A DNA stretch of 8,561 nucleotides, from positions 1 to 8,561 of the forward strand of contig CACWYF010000042.1 in NCBI GenBank assembly GCA_902765035.1, in the 5' to 3' direction. The notes under the pieces are model-generated. The model searched no databases, was not told the origin of the DNA, and worked only from the letters and a program-made list of their open reading frames with translations. The DNA is from an uncultured Eubacteriales bacterium. GTDB taxonomy: Bacteria > Bacillota > Clostridia > Peptostreptococcales > Anaerovoracaceae. Below are positions 1 to 5,858 of the stretch, piece after piece (within the stretch, counting starts at the first letter, position 1; each line of letters starts with the position of its first letter). Made by a program: the position numbers and the translations under genes.

Positions 1-358
1 CTTCCTGCAGAGCGTTCCTCATCTCCGGGGTCATGGAATCCTTATGGCGGGTCACATTCCAGAACGCCTTCTTATAGGCATCGGAGGCACGGCCAGTCTT
101 CGTATCCATCGGCTTGGTGGCTGCAGGCTTCTCGGTGATGGGCGTGTTCACCGGGCGGGACAGCTCGGCGTCCATCGTCTCCAGACGCTCCATGCGGCTG
201 ATCTCCTTGCCGAGGTTGGTGATCTCATTCTCCATCGTGGTGTAGACGGCATCGTCCTCCTCGGACAGGAAACCGTCGGCGTTGCGCTTAGCCTCCAGGA
301 AGGCCTTGGCGGCAGTCAGCTTCTGGGCACGCTTGTTGCGAAGTTCGATAATAGTCAT
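1..358 (-). CDS. HK97-family phage major capsid protein, N-terminal fragment
   Basis: The reverse strand encodes 119 residues beginning MTIIELRNKRAQKL and running off the window edge. The lysine/glutamate-rich, probably coiled-coil N-terminus, followed by a hinge (about residues 70-90, PVNTPITEKPAATKP) and the stretch GRASDAYKKAFW, is what I know from clostridial-phage HK97-type major capsid proteins. There the first ~100 residues form the scaffolding delta domain that the prohead protease removes. Two ATGs are in frame, at 367 and 358. The Shine-Dalgarno GAGGAGG (374-368) abuts the first but sits 9 nt from the second, so I chose 358. Arginine is CGN in 8 of 9 codons, unlike the AGA-only nrdD on the other side of the junction near 690. 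The C-terminal fold is outside the window. The family call rests on recognised sequence pattern, not a search. Confidence 0.85.
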   Translation of the reverse strand, partial: MTIIELRNKRAQKLTAAKAFLEAKRNADGFLSEEDDAVYTTMENEITNLGKEISRMERLETMDAELSRPVNTPITEKPAATKPMDTKTGRASDAYKKAFWNVTRHKDSMTPEMRNALQE

Positions 359-372
359 GGTATTCATCCTCC

Positions 373-530
373 TCAGTTCTTCAAAAGATTGAGCCGCTCC
401 ATCAGCACATCGACGGAACGGCCATGCTTGGTTTCAGGTTCCAGTTCTACGGGCGTTGCAGGCTCTTCTTCCTGCCTCTTGCCTTGTTATAAGCCTCAAA
501 ATGTTCTCTTGTCCAGTATCCTCCTCCCAT
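373..530 (-). pseudogene. small phage head-module ORF, apparently frameshifted
   Basis: On the reverse strand an ATG at 530 with a good Shine-Dalgarno (GAGGAGG, 545-539, 8 nt spacing) opens MGGGYWTREHFEAYNKARGR and stops at 449-447 after 27 residues. The -1 frame, open from 486, then encodes an acidic, proline-rich stretch and ends SVDVLMERLNLLKN with TGA at 375-373, touching the capsid ribosome binding site. Neither part looks complete alone. A YWTRE-type start joined to a tail that ends where the capsid gene begins would make one protein of about 55 residues. I infer a one-base indel near the purine run at about 458-468, either a real lesion or a sequence error. No start codon or ribosome binding site serves the second part. 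No canonical -1 slippery heptamer is visible there. The function is unknown. Confidence 0.45.
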
Positions 531-690
531 AATCTGAACCTCCTCTCCCTTTTTATCTGCTATTTGCCTTGTCTTTTCCCTTTGAATAATGTGTCTCTTG
601 TCGATAATAATCCCTATTGGAGGTTTGACAGGTTAATCCTCCTCATCTGAAAAGATCTCATCCTTTTCTGTAAGATCCTCCTCATACTGA
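531..690 (-). other. phage-side remnant upstream of the small ORF, including an acidic gene tail
   Basis: On the reverse strand, positions from about 690 to 633 read TDQYEEDLTEKDEIFSDEED and then TAA (635-633). This looks like the acidic C-terminus of an upstream head-module gene, possibly portal or protease, but it is too short to name. The frame is open back to 751 and has an ATG at 701, yet the bases beyond about 691 belong to nrdD on the other strand. After the TAA the same frame stays open through 629-531 into the ATG at 530, reading VKPPIGIIID early on. A strong GAGGAGG (645-639) lies 8 nt before the codon GTC at 629-627, where a start codon would be expected, but GTC is not a usable start. 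This stretch may therefore be a decayed small gene. Confidence 0.35.
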
Positions 691-1314
691 TCGGTTTCCA
701 TCGGTTTCTGCGGTCTGGCCGAGTGCCTCAAGGCGCTCACAGGCAAGCATCACGGCGAGAGTGAGGAATCAAGAAAGAAAGCTTTCGAGATCATCAAGCA
801 CATGAGAGAGTTCTGCGATAAGAAGAGCGTTGAGACAGGCCTCAACTTCACACTCCTGGCTACACCGGCTGAGGGACTGTCGGGAAGATTCGTCAAGATC
901 GACAGAGAGAAGTACGGCAAGATCGAGGGCGTTACAGACAGAGCTTACTACACTAACTCATTCCATGTTCCTGTATACTATCCGATCGGTGCGTTTGAGA
1001 AGCTCGACATCGAGGCTCCTTACCACGAGCTGACCAATGCAGGCCACATCAGCTACGTAGAGCTCGACGGCGATACAGCCAAGAACCCTGAAGCTTTCGA
1101 GGCTGTTATCAGACACATGCAGAAGGTCGGCATCGGATACGGCTCAGTCAACCACCCTGTTGACAGAGACCCTGTATGCGGATACACAGGCGTTATAGAT
1201 GATGTATGCCCGAGATGCGGCAGAAGAGAAGGCGAGCCTGTAACCATCGAGAGACTCAACGAGCTCAGAATGAAATTCCCTAGCGTTCCTGTACCTTGCG
1301 ACTGCATCCACTAA
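691..1314 (+). CDS. nrdD: anaerobic (class III) ribonucleoside-triphosphate reductase, large part, 5' truncated
   Basis: NrdD reduces ribonucleoside triphosphates to deoxyribonucleotides under anaerobic conditions. The frame enters at about 691 with VSIGFCGLAECLKALTGKHH, a conserved internal NrdD block, and continues through ISYVELDGDTAKNP and INHP-type sequence (VNHPVDRDPVCGYTG) to the CPRCGR zinc-site cysteines. Only about 207 residues remain and most of the catalytic barrel is missing. An in-frame TGA at 688-690 blocks extension leftwards, at the phage junction; the first ATG is at 802 without a ribosome binding site. At the 3' end the expected glycyl-radical loop (RRxxGYLxG...RVKH) is absent. 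Instead the protein runs through a charged stretch and ends VPVPCDCIH. All 12 arginines are AGA, a bias shared with the next small ORF. The nrdD identity is firm; whether a functional copy exists depends on the junction being an artefact. Confidence 0.88.
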   Translation, partial: SVSIGFCGLAECLKALTGKHHGESEESRKKAFEIIKHMREFCDKKSVETGLNFTLLATPAEGLSGRFVKIDREKYGKIEGVTDRAYYTNSFHVPVYYPIGAFEKLDIEAPYHELTNAGHISYVELDGDTAKNPEAFEAVIRHMQKVGIGYGSVNHPVDRDPVCGYTGVIDDVCPRCGRREGEPVTIERLNELRMKFPSVPVPCDCIH

Positions 1315-1378
1315 CGGGCAGCCGGCACAAGATACAGTACCGCTCAGCAAAAAATACAACAACATACACAGAATGCAC

Positions 1379-1407
1379 TTCATATAGATCAGGCAAAAGG
1401 TTATAAT
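1379..1407 (+). promoter_or_regulatory. predicted sigma-A promoter for the small glycyl-radical ORF
   Basis: A perfect -10 box TATAAT lies at 1402-1407, with TTCATA (4 of 6 matches to TTGACA) 17 bp upstream at 1379-1384. Transcription would begin near 1414, leaving a leader of about 24 nt containing the GGAGG at 1426-1430. It lies in the 123-nt gap after the nrdD stop and would give the small ORF its own transcript. Confidence 0.55.
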
Positions 1408-1437
1408 AATGGGGTGGAATCAAACGGAGGTGGAGAG

Positions 1438-1599
1438 ATGAACAATAAGGTCGTAAAGAACGTAAACGGACAGGTAGGCGAAGGCGTAGGATTCGAGAGA
1501 ATCAGAAGAATCACAGGATATCTCGTAGGAACACTCGACAGATTCAACAACGGCAAGAGAGCTGAAGTAGAAGACAGAGTTAAGCACGGCCTGAGATAA
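1438..1599 (+). CDS. stand-alone NrdD glycyl-radical C-terminal peptide (53 aa)
   Basis: This ORF encodes the closing segment of a class III ribonucleotide reductase as its own polypeptide. Residues 19-53 read FERIRRITGYLVGTLDRF and then an RVKHGLR ending. In ordinary NrdD proteins this loop carries the glycine that becomes the stable radical (the G of TGYL here). It fits the glycyl-radical signature except for Thr in the Cys/Ser/Ala position. Residues 1-18 (MNNKVVKNVNGQVGEGVG) have no counterpart that I recognise. ATG 1438 is preferred because GGAGG (1426-1430) lies 7 nt upstream; GTG 1414 would coincide with the predicted transcription start. A promoter precedes it and a strong terminator follows. 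It is in the same frame as nrdD, separated by one TAA and 41 open codons. All seven arginines are AGA. It could be a true second subunit, a spare part like GrcA/YfiD for pyruvate formate-lyase, or the detached end of a broken nrdD. Confidence 0.85.
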   Translation: MNNKVVKNVNGQVGEGVGFERIRRITGYLVGTLDRFNNGKRAEVEDRVKHGLR

Positions 1600-1620
1600 T
1601 AGACCGAAGAATGTTTACCG

Positions 1621-1655
1621 GTGTGGGCAGGGCAGTTCCTGCCCGCACTTTTTTT
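1621..1655 (+). terminator. intrinsic terminator after the small glycyl-radical ORF
   Basis: An 11-bp stem, 1621-1631 with 1638-1648 (one G-T wobble, core GGGCAGG/CCTGCCC), encloses a 6-nt loop and is followed by seven T (1649-1655). It lies 21 nt after the stop codon and should end the short transcript, so nrdG would depend on read-through or on a promoter I cannot see. Confidence 0.9.
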
Positions 1656-1685
1656 AGAGGCAGATGCGCGGAGCATTAAACTGAC

Positions 1686-2273
1686 ATGGAAGACAACAAC
1701 AGACCTGAAGAAAAAGAGATAAAGAAAACGGGGATGACCCTCAGAGTGTGCGGTGTCGAGCCTGAGTCCATAGTGGACGGCCCGGGCTTCAGATACGTAC
1801 TTTTCGTGCAGGGATGCCCGCATCACTGTCATGGCTGCCACAATCCTGAATCATGGGATCCGAAGGCCGGTTTTGACATGACGACAGGCGAAGTCTTTGC
1901 GGAAATACAGGAGAACCCTCATCTGAGAGGCGTGACATTCTCGGGAGGAGAACCATTTGAGCAGGTGCCTGCTTTGCTCGAGCTGGCTAAAATGTGCAGA
2001 GAGGCAGGGCTGTCTCTTATGAGCTACAGCGGATACACGCTGGATGAGCTGGAGGCAAGACATGATCCGGATACCGACGAGCTGCTCGGCATGCTGGATG
2101 TGCTTGTTGACGGCAGATATGATGAAAAACTGCGCAATCTCACGCTCATATACTGCGGTTCAGAGAATCAGCGTGTAATTGACATGAGAAAGACCCGAAA
2201 GGCAAGGACCGAAGGCGACCACGGCATAGTCATCCCGTATAAGTCATCATTTGATGTTGATATAGAGATATGA
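1686..2273 (+). CDS. nrdG: anaerobic ribonucleotide reductase activating protein (radical SAM)
   Basis: NrdG uses a 4Fe-4S cluster and S-adenosylmethionine to abstract a hydrogen from the C-terminal glycine of NrdD, creating the glycyl radical. The 195-residue product has the family start VESIVDGPG-like block (ESIVDGPGFRYVLFVQG), the cluster motif CPHHCHGC (C44, C48, C51; CX3CX2C) and the SAM-binding GGE motif in TFSGGEPFEQ (about 84-93). An alternative ATG at 1734 would remove 16 hydrophilic residues and matches the usual NrdG start better, but its ribosome binding site is poor; GGAG at 1670-1673 lies 12 nt before 1686. The gene sits directly behind the detached glycyl-radical ORF, its presumed substrate, but beyond that ORF's terminator. 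Its stop overlaps the next gene by 4 nt. Confidence 0.95.
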   Translation: MEDNNRPEEKEIKKTGMTLRVCGVEPESIVDGPGFRYVLFVQGCPHHCHGCHNPESWDPKAGFDMTTGEVFAEIQENPHLRGVTFSGGEPFEQVPALLELAKMCREAGLSLMSYSGYTLDELEARHDPDTDELLGMLDVLVDGRYDEKLRNLTLIYCGSENQRVIDMRKTRKARTEGDHGIVIPYKSSFDVDIEI

Positions 2274-3457
2274 AACTTGAACTCGTCGCGACTGCGACTT
2301 TCGGCCTTGAAGCGGTGGTGCGCCGCGAGATAGAGGCTCTGGGCTACAAGATAATAAAGACAGAGGACGGCCGCGTCACATATCTCGGCGATGAGAGAGC
2401 GATAGCTAGGTCCAACCTGTGGCTGAGATCAGCTGACAGGGTGTATGTCCGCATGGGTGAATTCAGAGCGGAGACCTTTGAAGAGCTGTTCCAGCAGACC
2501 AGAGCTCTTCCGTGGGAGGATATCATTCCTGCTGACGGAAGATTTCCTGTGGTCGGCACGAGTGTAAAGTCTGCTTTACATAGTGTGCCTGCATGCCAGA
2601 GCATAGTCAACAAGGCTGTAGCTGAAAGGCTGGGCGAATTCTACTGCATGGAGAGGCTGCCTGAGACCGGTGCGATGTACAGGATCAGGTTTGCTGCAAA
2701 CAAGGACAGATTCCTGATGCTGATGGATACGAGCGGTGACGGTCTTCACAAGAGAGGATACAGGGTGCAGGATGTAGCTGCTCCTATGAAGGAGACGCTT
2801 GCGGCCGCTCTTGTGCAGCTGAGCTTCTACCGCAGCGACAGGGTGCTTGTGGACACATGCTGCGGCTCGGGAACGATACTTCTCGAGGCTGCGATGATAG
2901 CACGCAATATAGCACCCGGCCTGAGCCGGAATTTTGCCTCAGAGGAATGGGATACCGTACCGAAGGATATCTGGAAGGATGAGAAGAAAAAAGCCTACGA
3001 AGCGGCGGATTTTGACTCTGAACTCAGCATCACAGGTATGGATATTGACAGGCGCGCTGTTAAGGCTGCAAAGGAAAACGCCGAGGAGGCAGGTCTTGCG
3101 GACGATGTGGATATTGTCTGCATGGACATGACAAAATGGGAGCCGGGTGCAGGTATCCCGAAGGGCGTGTCAGCCGATGAACACGGCGTCGTGATCTCGA
3201 ATCTTCCGTACGGAGTCAGGATCGGAGACAGCAAGGCCAATCAGAAGATATATGATCACTTCGGAAGGCTGATGAAGGATTATCCGAACTGGTCGTTTTT
3301 CCTGATCACTTCGGACAAGGCTCTCGAGAAGGAGATAGAGAAGATCACCGGCAGGAAGGCTGACAGGAGGCGCAAGCTGTATAACGGCATGATAGAGACG
3401 CAGTTCTATCAGTATCACGGTGCGAGGCCTGCGAAGAAGGACGGCGGGGCCGTGTGA
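2270..3457 (+). CDS. THUMP-domain class I SAM-dependent RNA methyltransferase (YpsC / RlmL N-terminal-half type)
   Basis: The 395-residue protein matches the Firmicute YpsC layout: an N-terminal ferredoxin-like and THUMP RNA-binding region (about 1-155, starting MKLELVATATFGLEAVVRRE), then a Rossmann methyltransferase domain. Visible motifs are the SAM-binding loop DTCCGSGT (195-202), the acidic MDID at the end of the second strand (257-260) and the catalytic NLPYG (311-315). By relation to E. coli RlmL the likely product is N2-methylguanosine in 23S rRNA, but the target site is inferred. Motif IV is NLPY rather than the more usual NPPY. The start overlaps the nrdG stop as ATGA, suggesting translational coupling; no strong ribosome binding site is seen. 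The C-terminal tail is lysine-rich (about 386-395). It converges with the permease gene across only 20 nt. Confidence 0.9.
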   Translation: MKLELVATATFGLEAVVRREIEALGYKIIKTEDGRVTYLGDERAIARSNLWLRSADRVYVRMGEFRAETFEELFQQTRALPWEDIIPADGRFPVVGTSVKSALHSVPACQSIVNKAVAERLGEFYCMERLPETGAMYRIRFAANKDRFLMLMDTSGDGLHKRGYRVQDVAAPMKETLAAALVQLSFYRSDRVLVDTCCGSGTILLEAAMIARNIAPGLSRNFASEEWDTVPKDIWKDEKKKAYEAADFDSELSITGMDIDRRAVKAAKENAEEAGLADDVDIVCMDMTKWEPGAGIPKGVSADEHGVVISNLPYGVRIGDSKANQKIYDHFGRLMKDYPNWSFFLITSDKALEKEIEKITGRKADRRRKLYNGMIETQFYQYHGARPAKKDGGAV

Positions 3458-3477
3458 AGCCTTTCGATGAAGGAAAG

Positions 3478-4620
3478 CTAGGATGTCAGAAGACCTGCTG
3501 CGATCAGCATCGGCACGAGGAAGAGGAGGTTAATGAGAGTAAATCCCAGGATGTATCTGAGGGGACTTGAATTCTTCACCTCGGTGTACTTCTTGAACGA
3601 GATGAGGTTGGCCATTGAGGCGATGAGAGTTCCGAGGCCGCCGAGATCGGTGCCCAGCGCAAGCAGGAAGTATTCATCCGTGAAACCGGACAGAAGTATC
3701 GATGCCGGAGCATTGCTTATTATCTGACTGGCAGCAACGGATACCATCAGTTCATTCCCGGAAACGATCGATGTCAGGGCATCATCGAGCGCCTGTATGC
3801 GTCCGAGATTTCCGACGAGAATAAACAGAAACATGAACGTAAAGAGCAGGCTGTAATCAGTCTGCTTTACTGTTTTGCGGTCAAAAACCAGGATGGCTGC
3901 CAGAACGGAGGCGAGGGCATAGTAATATCTGAAAAAGCCGAATACCGGAAGAAGACTGACTACGAAAAGCGCTGCATACATCATGATAAGCGAAGTGTCT
4001 TTTCCGCTGAATTTTATTTCTTTGCTGTAAGGTCTCTGGATAATAGATTCGTTCTCAATGGTGAACAGGAAGGTGAAAATCACCAGAAGTATGCCTGCCA
4101 GCACAAAATACGGCAGCATCATGAAAATAAACTCCACGGCCCCTGTACCGCTGTGCTCATTCATGAGGCCGAAGAGATAGATGTTGTGAGGGTTGCCCAC
4201 AGGTGATATCATGCTGCCCATGTGGGCGGCGATCGTCTGAAGGGAAAGGACCGGTATCATGTACTTGCGCAGCCCTGCATATTCAAGCACGAATATGGTG
4301 AACGGAACGAATGTTATCAGTGCTACGTCATTTGTGATGAAAGGCGAGAAAAGAAAGCACAGGCTGACAAGCACGAGCACGACACTTCTGGCGTGACTGC
4401 GTTTCTTCAGAAGCTGCCTGCCGAAATATCTGAATATGCCAAGCTCCCTGAGCCCTGTCATGACCAGCATGAGACACATAAGAGTACTCAGTGTAGACCA
4501 GTGTATGTAACCTGCATACTGACGGTCCGGCGGCACGGCAGCCATGGAGACGGCTGCGAGCAGTGCAGATATGACGAGGACGATCTCGTTTTTTACAAAT
4601 GATTTGATGCGTTTCTGCAT
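3478..4620 (-). CDS. ArsB/CitM/SLC13-superfamily ion transporter permease
   Basis: A 380-residue, very hydrophobic protein with about ten predicted membrane segments. Two half-repeats carry superfamily signatures: FITNDVALITFVPF (94-107) with SPVGNPHN (139-146) in the first half, and SQIISNAPASILLSGFT (298-314) with GTDLGGLGTLIASMAN (323-338) in the second. In this superfamily such helical hairpins form the substrate and sodium sites of arsenite, citrate/dicarboxylate and Na+/H+ carriers. The substrate cannot be read from sequence; no arsR or metabolic partner is adjacent, so I do not call it ArsB. The length is slightly short of the usual 400-450 residues. The start ATG (4620) has a purine-rich GAGAGAGGG about 9 nt upstream. 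It is divergent from the hydrolase gene and appears to be transcribed alone. Confidence 0.88.
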   Translation of the reverse strand: MQKRIKSFVKNEIVLVISALLAAVSMAAVPPDRQYAGYIHWSTLSTLMCLMLVMTGLRELGIFRYFGRQLLKKRSHARSVVLVLVSLCFLFSPFITNDVALITFVPFTIFVLEYAGLRKYMIPVLSLQTIAAHMGSMISPVGNPHNIYLFGLMNEHSGTGAVEFIFMMLPYFVLAGILLVIFTFLFTIENESIIQRPYSKEIKFSGKDTSLIMMYAALFVVSLLPVFGFFRYYYALASVLAAILVFDRKTVKQTDYSLLFTFMFLFILVGNLGRIQALDDALTSIVSGNELMVSVAASQIISNAPASILLSGFTDEYFLLALGTDLGGLGTLIASMANLISFKKYTEVKNSSPLRYILGFTLINLLFLVPMLIAAGLLTS

Positions 4621-4674
4621 GAAAATTTACCCTCTCTCTTTTACCACGCAGTTGCCAATTCTATCACGGAAAAA

Positions 4675-4707
4675 GCGGAAATGCCACCATGAGAAGGGCG
4701 GAAATGC
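4675..4707 (+). repeat. 10-bp direct repeat in the divergent intergenic region
   Basis: GCGGAAATGC occurs at 4675-4684 and again at 4698-4707, 23 bp start to start, roughly two helical turns. It lies between the permease start and the hydrolase promoter, so it could be an operator for either gene. No regulator gene is nearby, and chance duplication is possible. Confidence 0.4.
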
Positions 4708-4741
4708 AGTCATTTTCGCTGAGGACTGCGGCAGCCCTTTT
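4694..4741 (+). other. two-part hairpin with a short T run upstream of the hydrolase promoter
   Basis: AAGGGC (4694-4699) pairs with GCCCTT (4734-4739), and inside it GCAGTC (4706-4711) pairs with GACTGC (4724-4729). Four T follow (4738-4741). It resembles a weak plus-strand terminator, but no plus-strand gene reads into it within the preceding 1.2 kb, so a regulatory or incidental structure is as likely. Confidence 0.35.
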
Positions 4742-4765
4742 GTATGTGATTATGGATATCGTATG

Positions 4766-4774
4766 TGCTATAAT
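4766..4774 (+). promoter_or_regulatory. extended -10 promoter for the hydrolase-led gene series
   Basis: TGC followed by TATAAT (TATAAT at 4769-4774) is a perfect extended -10 element. No good -35 hexamer is found 16-18 bp upstream, as is usual for this class. Initiation would fall near 4781, which makes an ATG at 4786 nearly leaderless and favours the ATG at 4828 as the hydrolase start. Confidence 0.6.
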
Positions 4775-4827
4775 AAATTCCGGAAATGATAACAGTGACA
4801 GCAGCGCAAGATGCCGGGGTGGTTCAC

Positions 4828-5814
4828 ATGACTAAGAAAGATTTCTATTATCCTTCTGCTGACGGGAGGACTAAGATACATGCGATCAGATGGGAGCCGG
4901 AAGGGGATCCTGTCGCAATAGTACAGATCATCCACGGGATGATCGAGTTCATCGACAGATATGATGAGTTTGCGACATATCTTGCTGAGCATGGTTTCCT
5001 TGTAACAGGCGAAGACCATCTCGGACACGGAGAATCCGTCATATCCGACAAGTACCATGGCTACTTCGGCGAGAAGGGCAATGAGTGGGTCATCGCTGAC
5101 ATCCACCACCTCAGACAGATGATGCAGGAGGAGTTCCCTGACAAGAAGTATCTTATGCTGGGTCACAGCATGGGATCATTCCTCGTCCGTCAGTACATTA
5201 CTGAGCAGGATGCGGAATATGCAAAAGGCCTCAGCGGCGTGGTCGTCATGGGAACAGGATGGACACCTAACGCAGTATCCGGGATCGCCAAGACTCTGGC
5301 TAAACTGCTTGGTACCGACAAGGTAGGAAAGACAGCCGAGACGATAGACAAGATGGCGTTCGGAGCCTATCTCAAGAAGATAGACAATCCGAGGACTGTT
5401 TCAGACTGGCTCACCAAGGACACAGAGATAGTTGACCAGTACATGGCCAATCCGTGGAACACCTTCCACTTCACACCTAATGCCTACTATCACATGTTCG
5501 CAGGAATGCAGAAGGCACATGACATAAAACGCATGAAGAAGCTGCCTGCAGGGCTCCCGCTCCTGTTCACATCAGGCGCTGAAGACCCGGTCGGAAACTG
5601 GGGCGAGGGCGTAAGAAAAGCGTTCATGGTGTATACAGAGAACACCGAATGCAAGGTGGATATAAGACTGTACGATAATGACAGGCATGAGATCCTGAAC
5701 GAGACGGACAGAGCCAATGTATTTGCTGATCTGCTCGCTTTCTTCGAGCACTGCCTCGGAGAATATCAGGAGACCTTCGGAGTCGTACCTATGGATTCGG
5801 TATACGAATCATAA
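4828..5814 (+). CDS. alpha/beta hydrolase, monoacylglycerol lipase / lysophospholipase-like (S33 family)
   Basis: The 328-residue protein (from ATG 4828) has the alpha/beta-hydrolase order: oxyanion-site HG in IIHGM (36-37), nucleophile elbow GHSMGS with Ser114, acid Asp253 in GAEDPVGNWGEG and His287 in NDRHEILNE. The DPVGN and RHE-LNE contexts are typical of the bacterial monoacylglycerol-lipase/lysophospholipase group, which cleaves ester bonds of glycerolipids, though the substrate is inferred. There is no signal peptide, so it is probably cytoplasmic. An upstream in-frame ATG at 4786 would add 14 residues (MITVTAAQDAGVVH) but lies only about 5 nt from the predicted transcription start and lacks a ribosome binding site. 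ATG 4828 has GGGGTGG 5 nt upstream. Tandem TAA stops close the gene. The prepilin peptidase follows 44 nt later, probably in the same transcript. Confidence 0.9.
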   Translation: MTKKDFYYPSADGRTKIHAIRWEPEGDPVAIVQIIHGMIEFIDRYDEFATYLAEHGFLVTGEDHLGHGESVISDKYHGYFGEKGNEWVIADIHHLRQMMQEEFPDKKYLMLGHSMGSFLVRQYITEQDAEYAKGLSGVVVMGTGWTPNAVSGIAKTLAKLLGTDKVGKTAETIDKMAFGAYLKKIDNPRTVSDWLTKDTEIVDQYMANPWNTFHFTPNAYYHMFAGMQKAHDIKRMKKLPAGLPLLFTSGAEDPVGNWGEGVRKAFMVYTENTECKVDIRLYDNDRHEILNETDRANVFADLLAFFEHCLGEYQETFGVVPMDSVYES

Positions 5815-5858
5815 TAAGCTGCTTCAATCAGTTCACTATGCCGGGAGGCACTGAAGAC

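Noticed and set aside
44..650. Plus-strand open frames opposite the phage genes (44-532 and 456-650)
   Set aside because: They are antisense shadows of the capsid and small phage ORFs, have no ribosome binding sites and no recognisable protein pattern.
625..653. TTGACA at 625-630 as a plus-strand -35 box
   Set aside because: The bases 17 bp downstream read TGAAAA rather than a -10 box, and no plus-strand gene begins there.
1177..1194. VCGYTG in the nrdD frame as the radical glycine itself
   Set aside because: It lacks the preceding RR and the following loop and RVKH end, and is followed directly by CPRCG, so it fits the zinc-site region; the radical loop is the RRITGYLVG of the next ORF.
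1360..1400. Possible NrdR-type palindrome upstream of the small ORF promoter
   Set aside because: Only a short ATAT core resembles the box; the flanking bases do not form the required palindrome.
3458..3477. Bidirectional terminator between the convergent methyltransferase and permease genes
   Set aside because: Only a six-pair imperfect GCTTTC/GAAAGC stem with a bulge can be drawn, with no T run on either strand.
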